DNA from: Lutibacter agarilyticus
GTDB taxonomy: Bacteria; Bacteroidota; Bacteroidia; Flavobacteriales; Flavobacteriaceae
Reading direction: 5' to 3'
NCBI RefSeq assembly: GCF_900188235.1
Contig: NZ_FZNT01000002.1
Location: forward strand, 1-64,000
DNA length: 64,000 bases
Part shown: piece by piece, positions 9,484 to 19,600 of the stretch
Layout: each line of letters begins with the position of its first letter
Numbering within the stretch: the stretch's first letter is position 1
Program-made: the position numbers and the translations under genes
The notes under the pieces: generated by a model
What the model was told of the DNA's origin: nothing
Seen by the model: the letters and a program-made list of their open reading frames with translations, nothing else
Database searches by the model: none

Positions 9484-10464
9484 TTAACAAATTGAAAATT
9501 CAAAAACCGATTCATTTAAATATGCTTCTCCAGGATTCAAGATACTTGAAGGAAAATGATCGTTATTTGGTGCATCTGGCAAATTTTGTGTTTCAAAACA
9601 AATTGCTGAAAACTTAGCATAAGTTGCTCCATTTAAATACGGCAAATCATCTAACTGAACAGGTGTATAAATTACAGAAGCAGGCTGATTTGTATGTACT
9701 TTCATTTTAATTCCGGTTTTTGGTGAATACAATACAGCTTTCACTTCTTTCTCCTCTAAAATAAAGGTATCATCAAACCCTATAAAGTCTTCTCTCCCAA
9801 TTTGTTCCTTTTCTGAAAAATCAAATCTGGTATTTTTTGAATTTATAAATTTTCCTGAAGGAATTAATTTAGCATCAACATCTAGAACCTTATCGCTATT
9901 CAATTTTAATTTATGATCTAAAATTGAACCACTTCCATTTAAATTAAAATAAGCGTGGTTTGTTAAATTTACAGGTGTTGCCTTGTCGGTAGTTGCTTTA
10001 TAAGTCATTTTTAACTCATTACTTTCCGTAAGCTGATAAGTAACTGTGACTTTTAAATTTCCAGGATACCCTTCTTCCATATCCTTACTTTCGTAAGCAA
10101 ATGTAACATTTGGGTTAAAATCATTATTCAGTTTTTCAACAGTCCAATACTTTTTATCAAAACCTGTTTCACCACCGTGTAAATGCACACCATCTTCGGC
10201 ATAAATTGGGTATTCAACATCGTTTAGTGTAAATGCTTCTTTTGATATGCGTCCTGCATACCTCCCTATTGAAGCACCTAAATACGTACAATTATCTAAA
10301 TAAGCTTTTGATGTATATGCTTCAGGCTCTAAACCAACCACAACATTTACTAACTTATTTGTTTTATCAGGAACATTAACAGCAATTATTGTAGCTCCTA
10401 AATTAGAAATAAGCAATTCCATTCCGTTTGAATTCACCAATTTTGTTACTTCAATTTTTGACAT
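9484..10464 (-). CDS. galM: aldose 1-epimerase (mutarotase)
   Basis: Cytoplasmic enzyme of 326 residues interconverting alpha and beta anomers of aldoses such as galactose. Family signatures are NLTNHAYFNLNG (catalytic His), GASIGRYAGRI near the N-terminus, and the C-terminal CFETQNLPDAPNN with the catalytic Glu. No signal peptide, so it is the cytoplasmic type. A CAAAAATA element at 10489-10496 (minus-strand TATTTTTG) may be the -7 box. No sugar-transport or kinase neighbours are present. Confidence 0.93.
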   Translation of the reverse strand: MSKIEVTKLVNSNGMELLISNLGATIIAVNVPDKTNKLVNVVVGLEPEAYTSKAYLDNCTYLGASIGRYAGRISKEAFTLNDVEYPIYAEDGVHLHGGETGFDKKYWTVEKLNNDFNPNVTFAYESKDMEEGYPGNLKVTVTYQLTESNELKMTYKATTDKATPVNLTNHAYFNLNGSGSILDHKLKLNSDKVLDVDAKLIPSGKFINSKNTRFDFSEKEQIGREDFIGFDDTFILEEKEVKAVLYSPKTGIKMKVHTNQPASVIYTPVQLDDLPYLNGATYAKFSAICFETQNLPDAPNNDHFPSSILNPGEAYLNESVFEFSIC

Positions 10465-10570
10465 AATTTATTATTAAATTTTGAATATCAAAAATAAACT
10501 TTTCCTATGGAAAACTACCCCAATTAAGAATGAAAATTTTAAAGAAATGTGTTGATTCTAACTTAGTATT

Positions 10571-12667
10571 TTAAAAATCAAAATACCAGTTAAATAATTC
10601 AGCTTTTAAACCAATTGAAAACCAAGTTGAGTTTGAACTATAAACGTTTGTAGTATTTGTTGTTGGCTGAAAACTGCGATATGCTACTCTACCATATAGT
10701 TTTAAATTTGTTGCAGGGTTTATCAAATAGCCAGCCTGTAAGTCACCTATAAAAACATTTGCAGTATTTCCCTGCCCAATAGAATTTCCGTAGTCAGAGG
10801 CTCTATCATCATTGTCTCTAAAAACATCTCCTCCATAGCTATAAGAATCTGAAGTAGTATTAAAATCAAAGCCTTTTTTCCCTACAACTGCTTTTGCATC
10901 AAAGAACCAACGGTCAAAAGAATAACGACCAATGCCAATAAATTCTCTAAAGTTTGCGCCCCATAAATGCGCCATAGGTTGATTGTTATGTCCAAAATTA
11001 TAATTCAATTCATCATGCGAATATGTGTAAGGCCTAACCGAATTAAATTCAGCCTGAAAATATAAATTATCAACGTTGAAAGCATTGAAAAATTTAGCTC
11101 CTAATTGGTATCCAAACTTATTTGCCCACCAACCACTATTACTAGTTATTTCAGAACCTCTAAATTCATCTAAAATTAACTGACCATATAACGAAATAGC
11201 ATTGAATTTATATTTTAAGTTCATTCCAAGCAACACATTACCAGCACGTGAGCCTGTTGCAAATTCAACAGCTGTATAAAAAATGATTGGATTTAAGTAA
11301 TTTACATCAAAACCTCTTCCGTTGGTATCGTCCCAAATAACGGTTTCATACAGTCCTAAATTAAACCTCTTTGTAATATTCCAACTCAAATAATGTAGCG
11401 ACATAAATTTTTGTTTATAAGCGCCATCAACTGTTAATTCGGGGCGTACATCTTGACCCCACATCCAAAGATTTGTGTATTTAATTTTCCAAAAACTAGT
11501 ATTTATTTTAAAATAAGGCAATGGTGAAGCTACATCAGAAAGTAATAATGATCTATACCCGTCTCCAATAAAATTTTTACCATTCCCAAACTGAAAACTA
11601 AAATGTTTATTTGGCGCATAGGATAAATAAGCTTCAGCAACTGGATAATCATACGCATCCGATTTATAACCTTTCGCTATTCCACGTCCAGGAATAAGTG
11701 CCGGATTTCCTCCATCTGGTTTTAATAATTCAGCATATTCATTAAAATATTTTGAAAACCTTCCCTGACTTTCATAAAAAGTGGTTGAAAAATTAAATTT
11801 TCCCCCTATTCCACCATTAATTTGAAGCGCTCTTGTGTTGTTAAAAGTAGTAATACCTTCACTATCTCTACCCAATTGTAAATCAAGTGGTAAATCTAAC
11901 GTAAGCCAAAAATCTTCCCCTTGCACGTTTACCAAATGTTCATTCCATAATTTACGTCCAAACCAAGTTTTACGTTCGTGTAGTAATTTAGTTTTCTGAA
12001 CATCTAAATTCAAATAAGGCATCACATCTGAATAAACATATGGCTTCATTGAGGTATGCGTGTTTTCTCCCTGACCGAGATACTGATCAAATTCGTTATA
12101 CGTAGCGTGTACAAAAGGAACGTTCAATTCGCTTTTATGTTCAGGAAACAATGCTTTTTTTTGATTTACAAGTGTTGAATCTTTTTTAGTTTTATGAACT
12201 TCTAACAACATTACATCGTTTTCAACGATTTCAACTTTTGAATTTTCTTCAATAGAAAAATTTTCTATGACATTTTCTTCTAAAGGGATTTTTAAAGGCA
12301 AAATAAACTGCATTTCAACAGTTCTGTTATTGTATTTTGCAGGCTCAATTTTAGGTAATGTTAAAACAACACGTTCAATTTCAGTTTTTAGTTCTTTATA
12401 AGGTGAGTTAACGTAAATTAACTTAACTTCTCCCGAAGTTGTAACCAAAAAAACGGTATTTACCGTTCCCCTATAATTATCTTGAAGTACATTTTTAGGC
12501 GTTTTAAACTCGGTAATTACGGCATTTTTAAATTCACTATTAAAACAAGATTGCATTTGTGTTACCGAAACTGTATCACAAGCTTTAAAAACAGGATATT
12601 TCTCAATTTGCGAATAAATCGTTACTGAAAACAAAAAACAAAGTAGAGGTAAAAGTGTTTTGTTCAT
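10571..12667 (-). CDS. RemB-like gliding protein: TonB-C-like domain plus Wzi-like outer-membrane barrel
   Basis: Protein of 698 residues with signal peptide (cut after IYS). Residues about 22-130 align by eye with the C-terminal domain of the two TonB proteins encoded nearby (PVFKACD, MQSCFNSEF, FLVTTSGEV, LPKIEPAKY, LPLKIPLEE). After a charged linker, residues about 230-698 form a capsule-assembly Wzi-type barrel rich in Tyr/Trp/Asn strands and ending in Phe. Length and layout match what I recall of Flavobacterium johnsoniae RemB, a protein needed for full gliding. It follows the acetyltransferase gene by 9 bases. The RemB name is an inference; the two-part structure is seen directly. Confidence 0.72.
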   Translation of the reverse strand: MNKTLLPLLCFLFSVTIYSQIEKYPVFKACDTVSVTQMQSCFNSEFKNAVITEFKTPKNVLQDNYRGTVNTVFLVTTSGEVKLIYVNSPYKELKTEIERVVLTLPKIEPAKYNNRTVEMQFILPLKIPLEENVIENFSIEENSKVEIVENDVMLLEVHKTKKDSTLVNQKKALFPEHKSELNVPFVHATYNEFDQYLGQGENTHTSMKPYVYSDVMPYLNLDVQKTKLLHERKTWFGRKLWNEHLVNVQGEDFWLTLDLPLDLQLGRDSEGITTFNNTRALQINGGIGGKFNFSTTFYESQGRFSKYFNEYAELLKPDGGNPALIPGRGIAKGYKSDAYDYPVAEAYLSYAPNKHFSFQFGNGKNFIGDGYRSLLLSDVASPLPYFKINTSFWKIKYTNLWMWGQDVRPELTVDGAYKQKFMSLHYLSWNITKRFNLGLYETVIWDDTNGRGFDVNYLNPIIFYTAVEFATGSRAGNVLLGMNLKYKFNAISLYGQLILDEFRGSEITSNSGWWANKFGYQLGAKFFNAFNVDNLYFQAEFNSVRPYTYSHDELNYNFGHNNQPMAHLWGANFREFIGIGRYSFDRWFFDAKAVVGKKGFDFNTTSDSYSYGGDVFRDNDDRASDYGNSIGQGNTANVFIGDLQAGYLINPATNLKLYGRVAYRSFQPTTNTTNVYSSNSTWFSIGLKAELFNWYFDF

Positions 12668-12676
12668 ATACTTTAT

Positions 12677-13252
12677 TTAAGAAATTTTTAAAACTTTATG
12701 TTCTTTAAGTTGATATTTTTCACCACTTTCAGGGCAAATTGCATTTCCTGTTTCATCAAAATTTAAACGATGTCCAAATTCACTAACCCAACCAATTTGT
12801 TTTGAAGGATTTCCAACAACCAATGCATAAGGAGGTACCGGTTTTGTAACTACTGCACCAGCACCAATTAACGCATAAGTTCCAATCTCATTTCCACAAA
12901 TAATTGTAGCATTTGCTCCAATACTAGCCCCTTTTTTCACTAAAGTTTGTTGATACTCATCTCTTCTGACAATTGCACTACGTGGATTTATAATGTTGGT
13001 AAAAACCATTGAAGGACCTAAAAAAACATCGTCTTCACAAATAACTCCTGAATAAATTGAAACATTGTTTTGAACTTTTACATTTTTACCCAAAACTACT
13101 TGAGGCGAAACCACAACATTTTGACCAATATTACAACTTTCACCTATTGTTGAATTTTGCATAATATGACTAAAATGCCAAATTTTTGTTCCAGCACCGA
13201 TACTGCAGCCATCATCAATAACAGCTGTTTCATGCGCAAAATAATTTTCCAT
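12677..13252 (-). CDS. left-handed beta-helix N-acetyltransferase (WbpD/WlbB-like)
   Basis: Protein of 191 residues starting at the ATG at 13252, two bases after the deoC stop; the longer frame into deoC is rejected. Hexapeptide repeats ([26 protein letters not shown]) build a trimeric beta-helix. The segments [22 protein letters not shown] and [14 protein letters not shown] are close to UDP-2-acetamido-3-amino-2,3-dideoxyglucuronate N-acetyltransferases, which help make 2,3-diacetamido-uronic acid for surface polysaccharide. The dehydrogenase and aminotransferase that normally accompany it are not here, so its substrate is open. Confidence 0.85.
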   Translation of the reverse strand: MENYFAHETAVIDDGCSIGAGTKIWHFSHIMQNSTIGESCNIGQNVVVSPQVVLGKNVKVQNNVSIYSGVICEDDVFLGPSMVFTNIINPRSAIVRRDEYQQTLVKKGASIGANATIICGNEIGTYALIGAGAVVTKPVPPYALVVGNPSKQIGWVSEFGHRLNFDETGNAICPESGEKYQLKEHKVLKIS

Positions 13253-13253
13253 T

Positions 13254-13997
13254 TTAATATCCGTTGGTTGCATTACCTCCGTCAGCAATTGATTTTGCTG
13301 AAGAAGTTCCAATACGAGTTACACCTAAATTAACCATTTTTACAGCATCTTCATAATTACGTACACCCCCAGCAGCTTTTGCAGGTAGTGGTTTGGCATT
13401 TTCAACAATTAATTCCATAGCTTGAAAGGTAGCTCCGTTTGGTTTTCCTTCTTCGGTTTTATAAAAACCTGTTGAAGATTTCACAAATACATTTAATGCT
13501 TGTGCTTCTTCAAAATTTTCTAAAACTACATCTCTAATCAATTGAGTTAAAACTACAATATCTTCATTGGTTAATGCAGCAATTTCAATAATCCATTTTA
13601 CAGCTTTATTATTATCAAGTCCCAGTTTGGTTCCTTTGTAAACCTCCGCTTTTACTAAATTAATTTGTCCGTTTTTATAGGCTTCATAATTTACTACATA
13701 ATCTAATTCATCAACATCATCATCTATTGCTTTTTGAGCTTCAACTAATTTTTCATTGGTTGAATAAGTTCCTTCATGAAATCCGATTACGGTTCCTATT
13801 AACACTTCAGAATTAGCATCTTGCACCATTTTACGTGCCATAGCCACGAAATCTGGACGAATCATAGCTAATTTAAAGTTATTATCGATAGCTTCTTGCA
13901 CTAAATTTACTACTTGTTGTTTGGTAGCTTCTTCAGAAATATTGGCTTGTGTTGCTGTTTTTAAATAGGTTGAATCTAAATATTGATTGATATTCAT
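13254..13997 (-). CDS. deoC: deoxyribose-phosphate aldolase
   Basis: Cytoplasmic class I aldolase of 247 residues splitting 2-deoxyribose-5-phosphate into glyceraldehyde-3-phosphate and acetaldehyde. The Schiff-base Lys is K173 in VFVKSSTGF, and the second active Lys is K207 in [13 protein letters not shown]. Other signatures are [13 protein letters not shown] and [12 protein letters not shown]. It is the first gene of a tight minus-strand run with the acetyltransferase and the RemB-like gene, although the three functions are unrelated. Confidence 0.95.
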   Translation of the reverse strand: MNINQYLDSTYLKTATQANISEEATKQQVVNLVQEAIDNNFKLAMIRPDFVAMARKMVQDANSEVLIGTVIGFHEGTYSTNEKLVEAQKAIDDDVDELDYVVNYEAYKNGQINLVKAEVYKGTKLGLDNNKAVKWIIEIAALTNEDIVVLTQLIRDVVLENFEEAQALNVFVKSSTGFYKTEEGKPNGATFQAMELIVENAKPLPAKAAGGVRNYEDAVKMVNLGVTRIGTSSAKSIADGGNATNGY

Positions 13998-14063
13998 TTT
14001 CTAAATTTTTATTGAAAGTATCATTTACTCCACAAATATAAGGTATTAATTAGCAATTAGGCA

Positions 14064-14090
14064 TAAAAAAATCCTGCTGTGGCAGGATTT
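14064..14090 (-). terminator. terminator of the first tonB gene
   Basis: AAATCCTGC and GCAGGATTT form a 9-bp stem with loop TGTG. On the minus strand a T7 run follows, just past the tonB stop at 14105. Confidence 0.82.
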
Positions 14091-14104
14091 TAACTATATG
14101 AATT

Positions 14105-14836
14105 TTATTGAATTTTAAAGGTGATGGGTAATGCATATTTTACACCAACAGCCTTACCTCTCTGCTTTCCTGGAGTCATTTTAGGTAGTAATTTCACAAC
14201 TCTTATTGCTTCTTCCTGTAGTCTTTTATGTGGTGCTCTTGCTTTTACATCAACAATATCTCCATTTTTATCAATTTTAAACATCACAAATATGCGTTGG
14301 ATACTTCCAGAAGACAAGCCTAAATCTGTTGCTAATTCAGAATTAAATTTTTTATTGACAAGTTTGCTAACCTCAGCAGAGAAACAAGCACGCAATTCGC
14401 TTTTAGATCCCTTACAACCTGGGAATACAGGAACATCTTCAATTATTACAAAAGGAACATCTTCTACAACTTCCTCCTCCTCTTCAACCTCAACAACATC
14501 TTTATCAACGTCAACAATTACAGCTTCGGATTCATCTGTTTCTGTAGATTCAATAATAGTTTCTTCAACCTCAACCTCATCATCAACTTTCAGTATTTTA
14601 TCTGGAATAACCGGCTGAGCAGATTTTGGCTGTACGACTTCAATTGGTTTAAATTCTACTATTTGTTCGTTATCATCCACACCTACTAATGTGCCTACCA
14701 ACTCTTTTACTTCTCTAGGATATGACTTTAACTGAATAAATTCGTACACTATAAAAAGTGACAATACTAAACCTAATTGAATTAATATTTTACTGTAATT
14801 TTCTAAAACTGCATTTGGGTATTTTTTGACTTGCAT
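14105..14836 (-). CDS. TonB-type energy transducer (paralogue 1)
   Basis: Protein of 243 residues: an N-terminal anchor helix (about 18-37), a long acidic Glu/Val/Asp linker (about 80-128) in place of the usual Pro-rich one, and a C-terminal TonB domain (about 130-243; DVPVFPGCKG, VMFKIDKNGDIVDV, LPKMTPGKQRGKAVGVKY, PITFKI). It would link proton motive force to outer-membrane receptors across the periplasm. It is very similar to the next gene, and each has its own terminator. No exbB or exbD lies beside it. Confidence 0.88.
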   Translation of the reverse strand: MQVKKYPNAVLENYSKILIQLGLVLSLFIVYEFIQLKSYPREVKELVGTLVGVDDNEQIVEFKPIEVVQPKSAQPVIPDKILKVDDEVEVEETIIESTETDESEAVIVDVDKDVVEVEEEEEVVEDVPFVIIEDVPVFPGCKGSKSELRACFSAEVSKLVNKKFNSELATDLGLSSGSIQRIFVMFKIDKNGDIVDVKARAPHKRLQEEAIRVVKLLPKMTPGKQRGKAVGVKYALPITFKIQ

Positions 14837-15018
14837 AACTTTTAAGTTAAGTGAAACAAGAACATTTTAACATAAACTGTATTACTACAGCCAACAGAAT
14901 TAACAAGGTTTGGGTGAGAAACAAAAAGCAATTTAAATTGCACCTTGTTTGAATAGATCATATTAAAGTTACAAAATTTATAGCTTATTTACAATTATTA
15001 CCATGTGATAATTTAGCA

Positions 15019-15054
15019 CAAAAAAACCCAATCAACTGAATGATTGGGTTTTCA
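15019..15054 (-). terminator. terminator of the second tonB gene
   Basis: AACCCAATCA and TGATTGGGTT form a 10-bp stem with loop ACTGAA, with a T run on the minus-strand 3' side just after the stop at 15073. Confidence 0.85.
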
Positions 15055-15072
15055 ACTATATTTAAAAATATA

Positions 15073-15792
15073 TTATTCTACTTTAAATGCAATTGGTAAA
15101 CTGTATTTTACACCTACTGGACGACCACGTTGCTTACCTGGAGTCATTTTAGGTAGTAATTTCACAACTCTAATAGCTTCTTCTTGCAATCTTTTATGAG
15201 GTGCACGCGCCATTACATCTGTAATATTACCAGTTTTATCAATTTTAAACATTACAAATATTCTTTTAATACCTGGAGATAAACCTAAATCAGATGCTAA
15301 TTCAGAATTAAACTTTCTGTTTACGTGTTTAGTAATTTTTTCTTGTAAACAAGCTCTTAATTTTGCTTTGTTTCCTTTACAACCAGGGTAAACAGGAACA
15401 TCTTCAATAATTGCAAAAGGAACGTCTTCTTCAACTTCTTCAACTTCTTCAATTTCAATAATTTCTTCAACCTCTACAGCTTCATCTTCATCTGTCTCAG
15501 TAGATTCAATTACAGTTTCTTCAACCTCTACTTCATCTTCAACAACTTCAATTTTATCTGGTGTTGGTGGTGGTGGAGTTTTTGGCTCTGGCGGCTTAAT
15601 TTGCTCAATTTCTATAGTTTGCTCATCTTCTTCCATATTTAAAACAACTGGTCCAAGATCTGCAATTACTCTATCATACGTTTTTTTCTCAATGGCTAAG
15701 TACACCACTAAAAGCGCCAACACTAGACCTAACTGCATAAATATTTTTGTGTAGTTTTCTAGGTTTGCTTTTGGATTTTTTTTGATTTGCAT
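15073..15792 (-). CDS. TonB-type energy transducer (paralogue 2)
   Basis: Protein of 239 residues with the same plan as its neighbour: anchor helix at about 18-36, a PPEPKTPPPPTPDK proline block (about 62-78) followed by an acidic Glu/Val linker, and a TonB C-terminal domain (DVPVYPGCKGNK, VMFKIDKTGNITDV, LPKMTPGKQRGRPVGVKY). The two copies are clearly a tandem duplication. This one keeps the proline block that the other has lost. It lies about 60 bases after vanZ on the same strand. Confidence 0.9.
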   Translation of the reverse strand: MQIKKNPKANLENYTKIFMQLGLVLALLVVYLAIEKKTYDRVIADLGPVVLNMEEDEQTIEIEQIKPPEPKTPPPPTPDKIEVVEDEVEVEETVIESTETDEDEAVEVEEIIEIEEVEEVEEDVPFAIIEDVPVYPGCKGNKAKLRACLQEKITKHVNRKFNSELASDLGLSPGIKRIFVMFKIDKTGNITDVMARAPHKRLQEEAIRVVKLLPKMTPGKQRGRPVGVKYSLPIAFKVE

Positions 15793-15854
15793 CTTTAAAA
15801 TTTTTATAGTCCGCTAATTTAATAATTTTAATACAACTTTTGCAAGTAAATAAT

Positions 15855-16223
15855 TTATTTCACATTTATTTTTTGTAAAACTTTGCTAAAAACAAGTAAA
15901 GCTACTAAAACACCCGTAAAATTAGCTAATATATCATAAATATCTGCTTGCCTTACAGTTGTTAATGTTGCCTGTAAACCTTCAATAATTATGCCATAAA
16001 CAACTACCAAAAAAGCAACTGTTAAGGCATATTTTACATCTTTTGACTTTTTAGCAGAAGCAAGTAACCAACTTAATGCTAATAAAAAATAAGCACCAAA
16101 ATGGATTACCTTATCAAAAGAAGGCACTTTAACCTCAACTACTTTTTTTGGAGGAATTAAACTTCCAACGGTAATTAGTACGGTTAAAAACAGCCCTATA
16201 TATATAAAATAATTACGCTTCAA
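15855..16223 (-). CDS. VanZ-family membrane protein
   Basis: Protein of 122 residues with four hydrophobic helices and the VanZ-like pattern [19 protein letters not shown] and [19 protein letters not shown]. There is no ATG in the frame; the likely start is a TTG at 16223 inside the last codons of gcvH (11-base overlap), which suggests translational coupling. Members are small integral membrane proteins of uncertain function. It follows sprA-gcvH on the same strand. Confidence 0.82.
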   Translation of the reverse strand: MKRNYFIYIGLFLTVLITVGSLIPPKKVVEVKVPSFDKVIHFGAYFLLALSWLLASAKKSKDVKYALTVAFLVVVYGIIIEGLQATLTTVRQADIYDILANFTGVLVALLVFSKVLQKINVK

Positions 16224-16593
16224 TTAATGCTTTATAATCATCTGCTGAAAGTAAACCATCTAACTCTGCGTTATCTGAAATGGCAATTTTAATCATCCAG
16301 CCTTCTCCATAAGGATCTGAATTCACTTTTTCAGGCTCATCCTCAAGTCCATCGTTAAATTCAATAACTTCACCCGAAAGTGGCATAAATAAATCTGAAA
16401 CTGTTTTTACAGCTTCTACTGAACCAAAAACTTCATCTTTATTTACAGTTTCATCAACTGTATCAACATCAACATAAACAATATCTCCCAATTCACTTTG
16501 GGCAAAACTTGTTATTCCTACAGTTGCTATATCTCCTTCAACACGCACCCATTCATGGTCTTTTGTGTATTTTAATTCTGCTGGTATGCTCAT
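16213..16593 (-). CDS. gcvH: glycine cleavage system H protein
   Basis: Lipoate carrier of 126 residues that shuttles the aminomethyl group between the P, T and L proteins. The lipoyl Lys is K63 ([15 protein letters not shown]). Typical ends are [13 protein letters not shown] and [11 protein letters not shown]. It lies 27 bases after sprA and overlaps vanZ. The other glycine cleavage genes are not in the window. Confidence 0.96.
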   Translation of the reverse strand: MSIPAELKYTKDHEWVRVEGDIATVGITSFAQSELGDIVYVDVDTVDETVNKDEVFGSVEAVKTVSDLFMPLSGEVIEFNDGLEDEPEKVNSDPYGEGWMIKIAISDNAELDGLLSADDYKALIEA

Positions 16594-16620
16594 TATTTTA
16601 AATTTATTATTGTTGTTTAT

Positions 16621-19600
16621 TTAATTTCCTAAAATATATCTTACACTAAACCCCGAACTAACTGATTGGCGAGGGAACGTAGTTGATACTGCGTATTGAG
16701 ATGAACTTTGATCAAAATAAAACGATGTTGTTAAATTACGTGTTAAAGCATAATCTGCAAATAATTTAAACGAAAGTAATTTTTGACCTGCTGTTACTTG
16801 GCTATTATCGTTATCAATGGCTCCAATAATAGTTTTATTATCTCTAAGCGCCAAATCTGCACGAATATTTAAATCTCCTTTTAAACGTGTTAATTGCCCC
16901 CCAAACCTAAACTTCATGGCTAAATCTCTAATTCTATATCCTACTCCAACAATATATTCAATTCCATTTATTTGCGTAACTGTATTATTATTAAAATTTA
17001 GGGTCATCCCCCTATCTTTATTAATTATACCTGTGAATGAAACCGAATTTTTCATTTTCATATCAACCTTCACTAAAGGAGAAAATTCTTCGATTAAATT
17101 TACATTGGTAAATAATGTTTCGTTAAAATAGTTCCCTAAAACATCTGTTTCACCGTAAGGGTCATCTGCATTGAATTCTAAATTGTTTCTGAAACTTGTT
17201 ATTGAATACAATGAATTATATGCATGAGTTAAAGAAAAACTTCTAAAATTCTTTTTAAACCAATTTATTTTCATTAATCCTTTATAATTGATACTCCAAC
17301 TAGGAATAGGCACATCTCTAAAGGCTGTTAATTTAATTGTATTAGCATCCTTTCCTGAATAGGACGCTAAAAATGCTGGCAACATAACTTGCTGACTTGT
17401 TTCTCCAAATCCATCAATTGGCTGACCTGACTCTGTTGCTAAACGCTGTGCTATAATTGCTCTATTTTCTCTAAATTTTTGAAAATTTTCAACTGTGTTT
17501 TTGAAAACAGACCCCAACATATTGTAATTAATACTAAAATTACCAAATTGTGTTATTGGTGAGTCGTCATTTAACACATTATTTACAACATCAAGTTGTT
17601 GTGATATGGTTTTTGTATAGGTTTTATTCCCTCTCAAATCTATATCTAAACTTGGTGCTGGCTTTAAAGTAATAGCGGCTTCTAATTTATTTAAATGTGT
17701 TTTTCTATAAGTTCTATTATAATATGGATCATCAATATCGCGCGAAATTAACCAACCATTCTCAACGGCACGTTGTTTAATATCAATTTGACTTCCAAAT
17801 ACAAAACCAAATGTTGGTGCTAAACCTCCACTATAATTATCTCTACCTAAAAAGCCAACTTCAGGAACATAACCTGGCAAATAAGTACCGTTATTTTCAA
17901 TATAATTAATTCTAGCATTTTTAACCATTGTCAACACATCATACACTATGTTTCCAATTTTTGCTCCTGTACTTTTTTTCTTTCTTGAAGTTGCTGAATT
18001 TCTATCTTTTGGAGCACCTGGTTTGTTGACACTTGCACGCGTATTTCCTTTCTTCACTAATTTATCTACACCAATTGCACTGTAAAATTTATTAAAATCT
18101 AAATTAACACCTAAAGTTTGCGTATTTGCATTTTGAATAACGTTTCCTATTTGATTTACATAAGACTGTGATGAAGCCTGCCAATCAAAATCAGCGGTAT
18201 AGGAATAATCTGCCGAAACAAAATCTAAATATGGAATTTTATCAATAGGTATTCTGTAGGTACCACTTAATGATTGATGATAGTTATCTGGTCTTCCAAT
18301 GGTGAAAAATTTATCATAAATTTCAACTTCATCATCGGCTCCAAATTGATCATAAATATGATTGTTAGCTGCTCTAAAATCTAACTGAAGTGACTTTGTT
18401 AAATTAAAACTCACCCCATAATTCCAATCGAACATATAACGCCTTTGGGTTAACGTTGGTAAATCTGGTAAACCTATCACTAAACTTCTTGAAAGTTGTT
18501 CGTTATAATTTCTTATAATATTTGAATTTACAGAAACTGAAGTTGGAACTATGTTTAAATTAATATCTTTTATTAATTGTAAATATTTACTACTAAGAGT
18601 AGTTGAATTTTTAAATGGCTCTAAGTCCCAAGGCTCAAAATTAAAGTTATATCCTGCGGAAGCTCTTACATTTTGATCCAGAAACTTTTGAACATTGTAA
18701 TCTCTATGGTATACTTCATTGTGCGCATAAGAAACCGATAAATTTTCAACATTGTAGAATTTTGGCTTTTTCCCACCGTTAGGATTGTAATCTTTTCGAA
18801 CATTAATTAAACTAATACTGGTACGTTTTGTATAATCTCTTGCCGCATCAGTATTATCGTCAATGCTTTTAGCATCCTTAAATAATACATCTTGGTATTG
18901 TGGGTCGTATTTTGGATCTCTAAATTCTTCAGAAATACTGTAATTAAAAGGTAATTGTACCGCCCAATCTTTAGGTAATAATTGCCCAACATTTACATTG
19001 GTAACAACATCATACAGTTTGGTATCTTGTTGCGTGCGTTCGTTTAAACGTTGTTCAACACCACCAAAACCAATAGTTTCCATTCTTCCTGTAACGGCTA
19101 CATTGGCAAAATCTGCTAAATTTAAATCGGCATTTAAAACTGCAGACCAACCACCATCGTTATCAAATTCTGAAGCTCTTAATTCATTAAACCAAATTTC
19201 TCCACTTTGAAGTGTGTTTGAAACGTTTTGAACTCCTAACATTATAGTTTTAATGTTTCCTAAATTAGGATTTCCTTTTAAGCGAATTTCATAACCTTCA
19301 AGACCAGGAATTGGAGGAGCACCAGGTATTGGATATAAAATATTTGAAGGAACTCCTTCATCAAACCTAAATAATTTTAACTGGGTTAAATATTCTAAAA
19401 CTGCTTCTAAATTATTTTCCTCTGGCCAAATTTCAAGTGCTGTTGTAGCATCATAATCAGTAACATTTAATAACTTTTCTAATTGATAAAAGTTATCAGT
19501 CATATCGCTTCCTAACCTAACAATAGCCTTTAGATCTTCGTTTTGAACTTGTGGTTTTGTTTGAAGTCCTTCTAAATGCAAAAACATTTTTAAGCGTTTA

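Noticed and set aside
14033..14056. Possible deoC promoter (minus-strand TATATTTG with TTG)
   Set aside because: The -7 element is good, but the only TTG gives a 13-base spacer, well below the 17-19 of the convincing promoters here.
14121..14618. Plus-strand Ser/Thr-rich open frame of 165 codons
   Set aside because: It is the exact shadow of the acidic linker and TonB domain of the minus-strand tonB gene; low-complexity Glu/Val codons read backwards give Ser/Thr runs.
18807..18992. Short minus-strand frame inside sprA
   Set aside because: It is out of frame within an intact sprA reading frame; not evidence for a broken gene.
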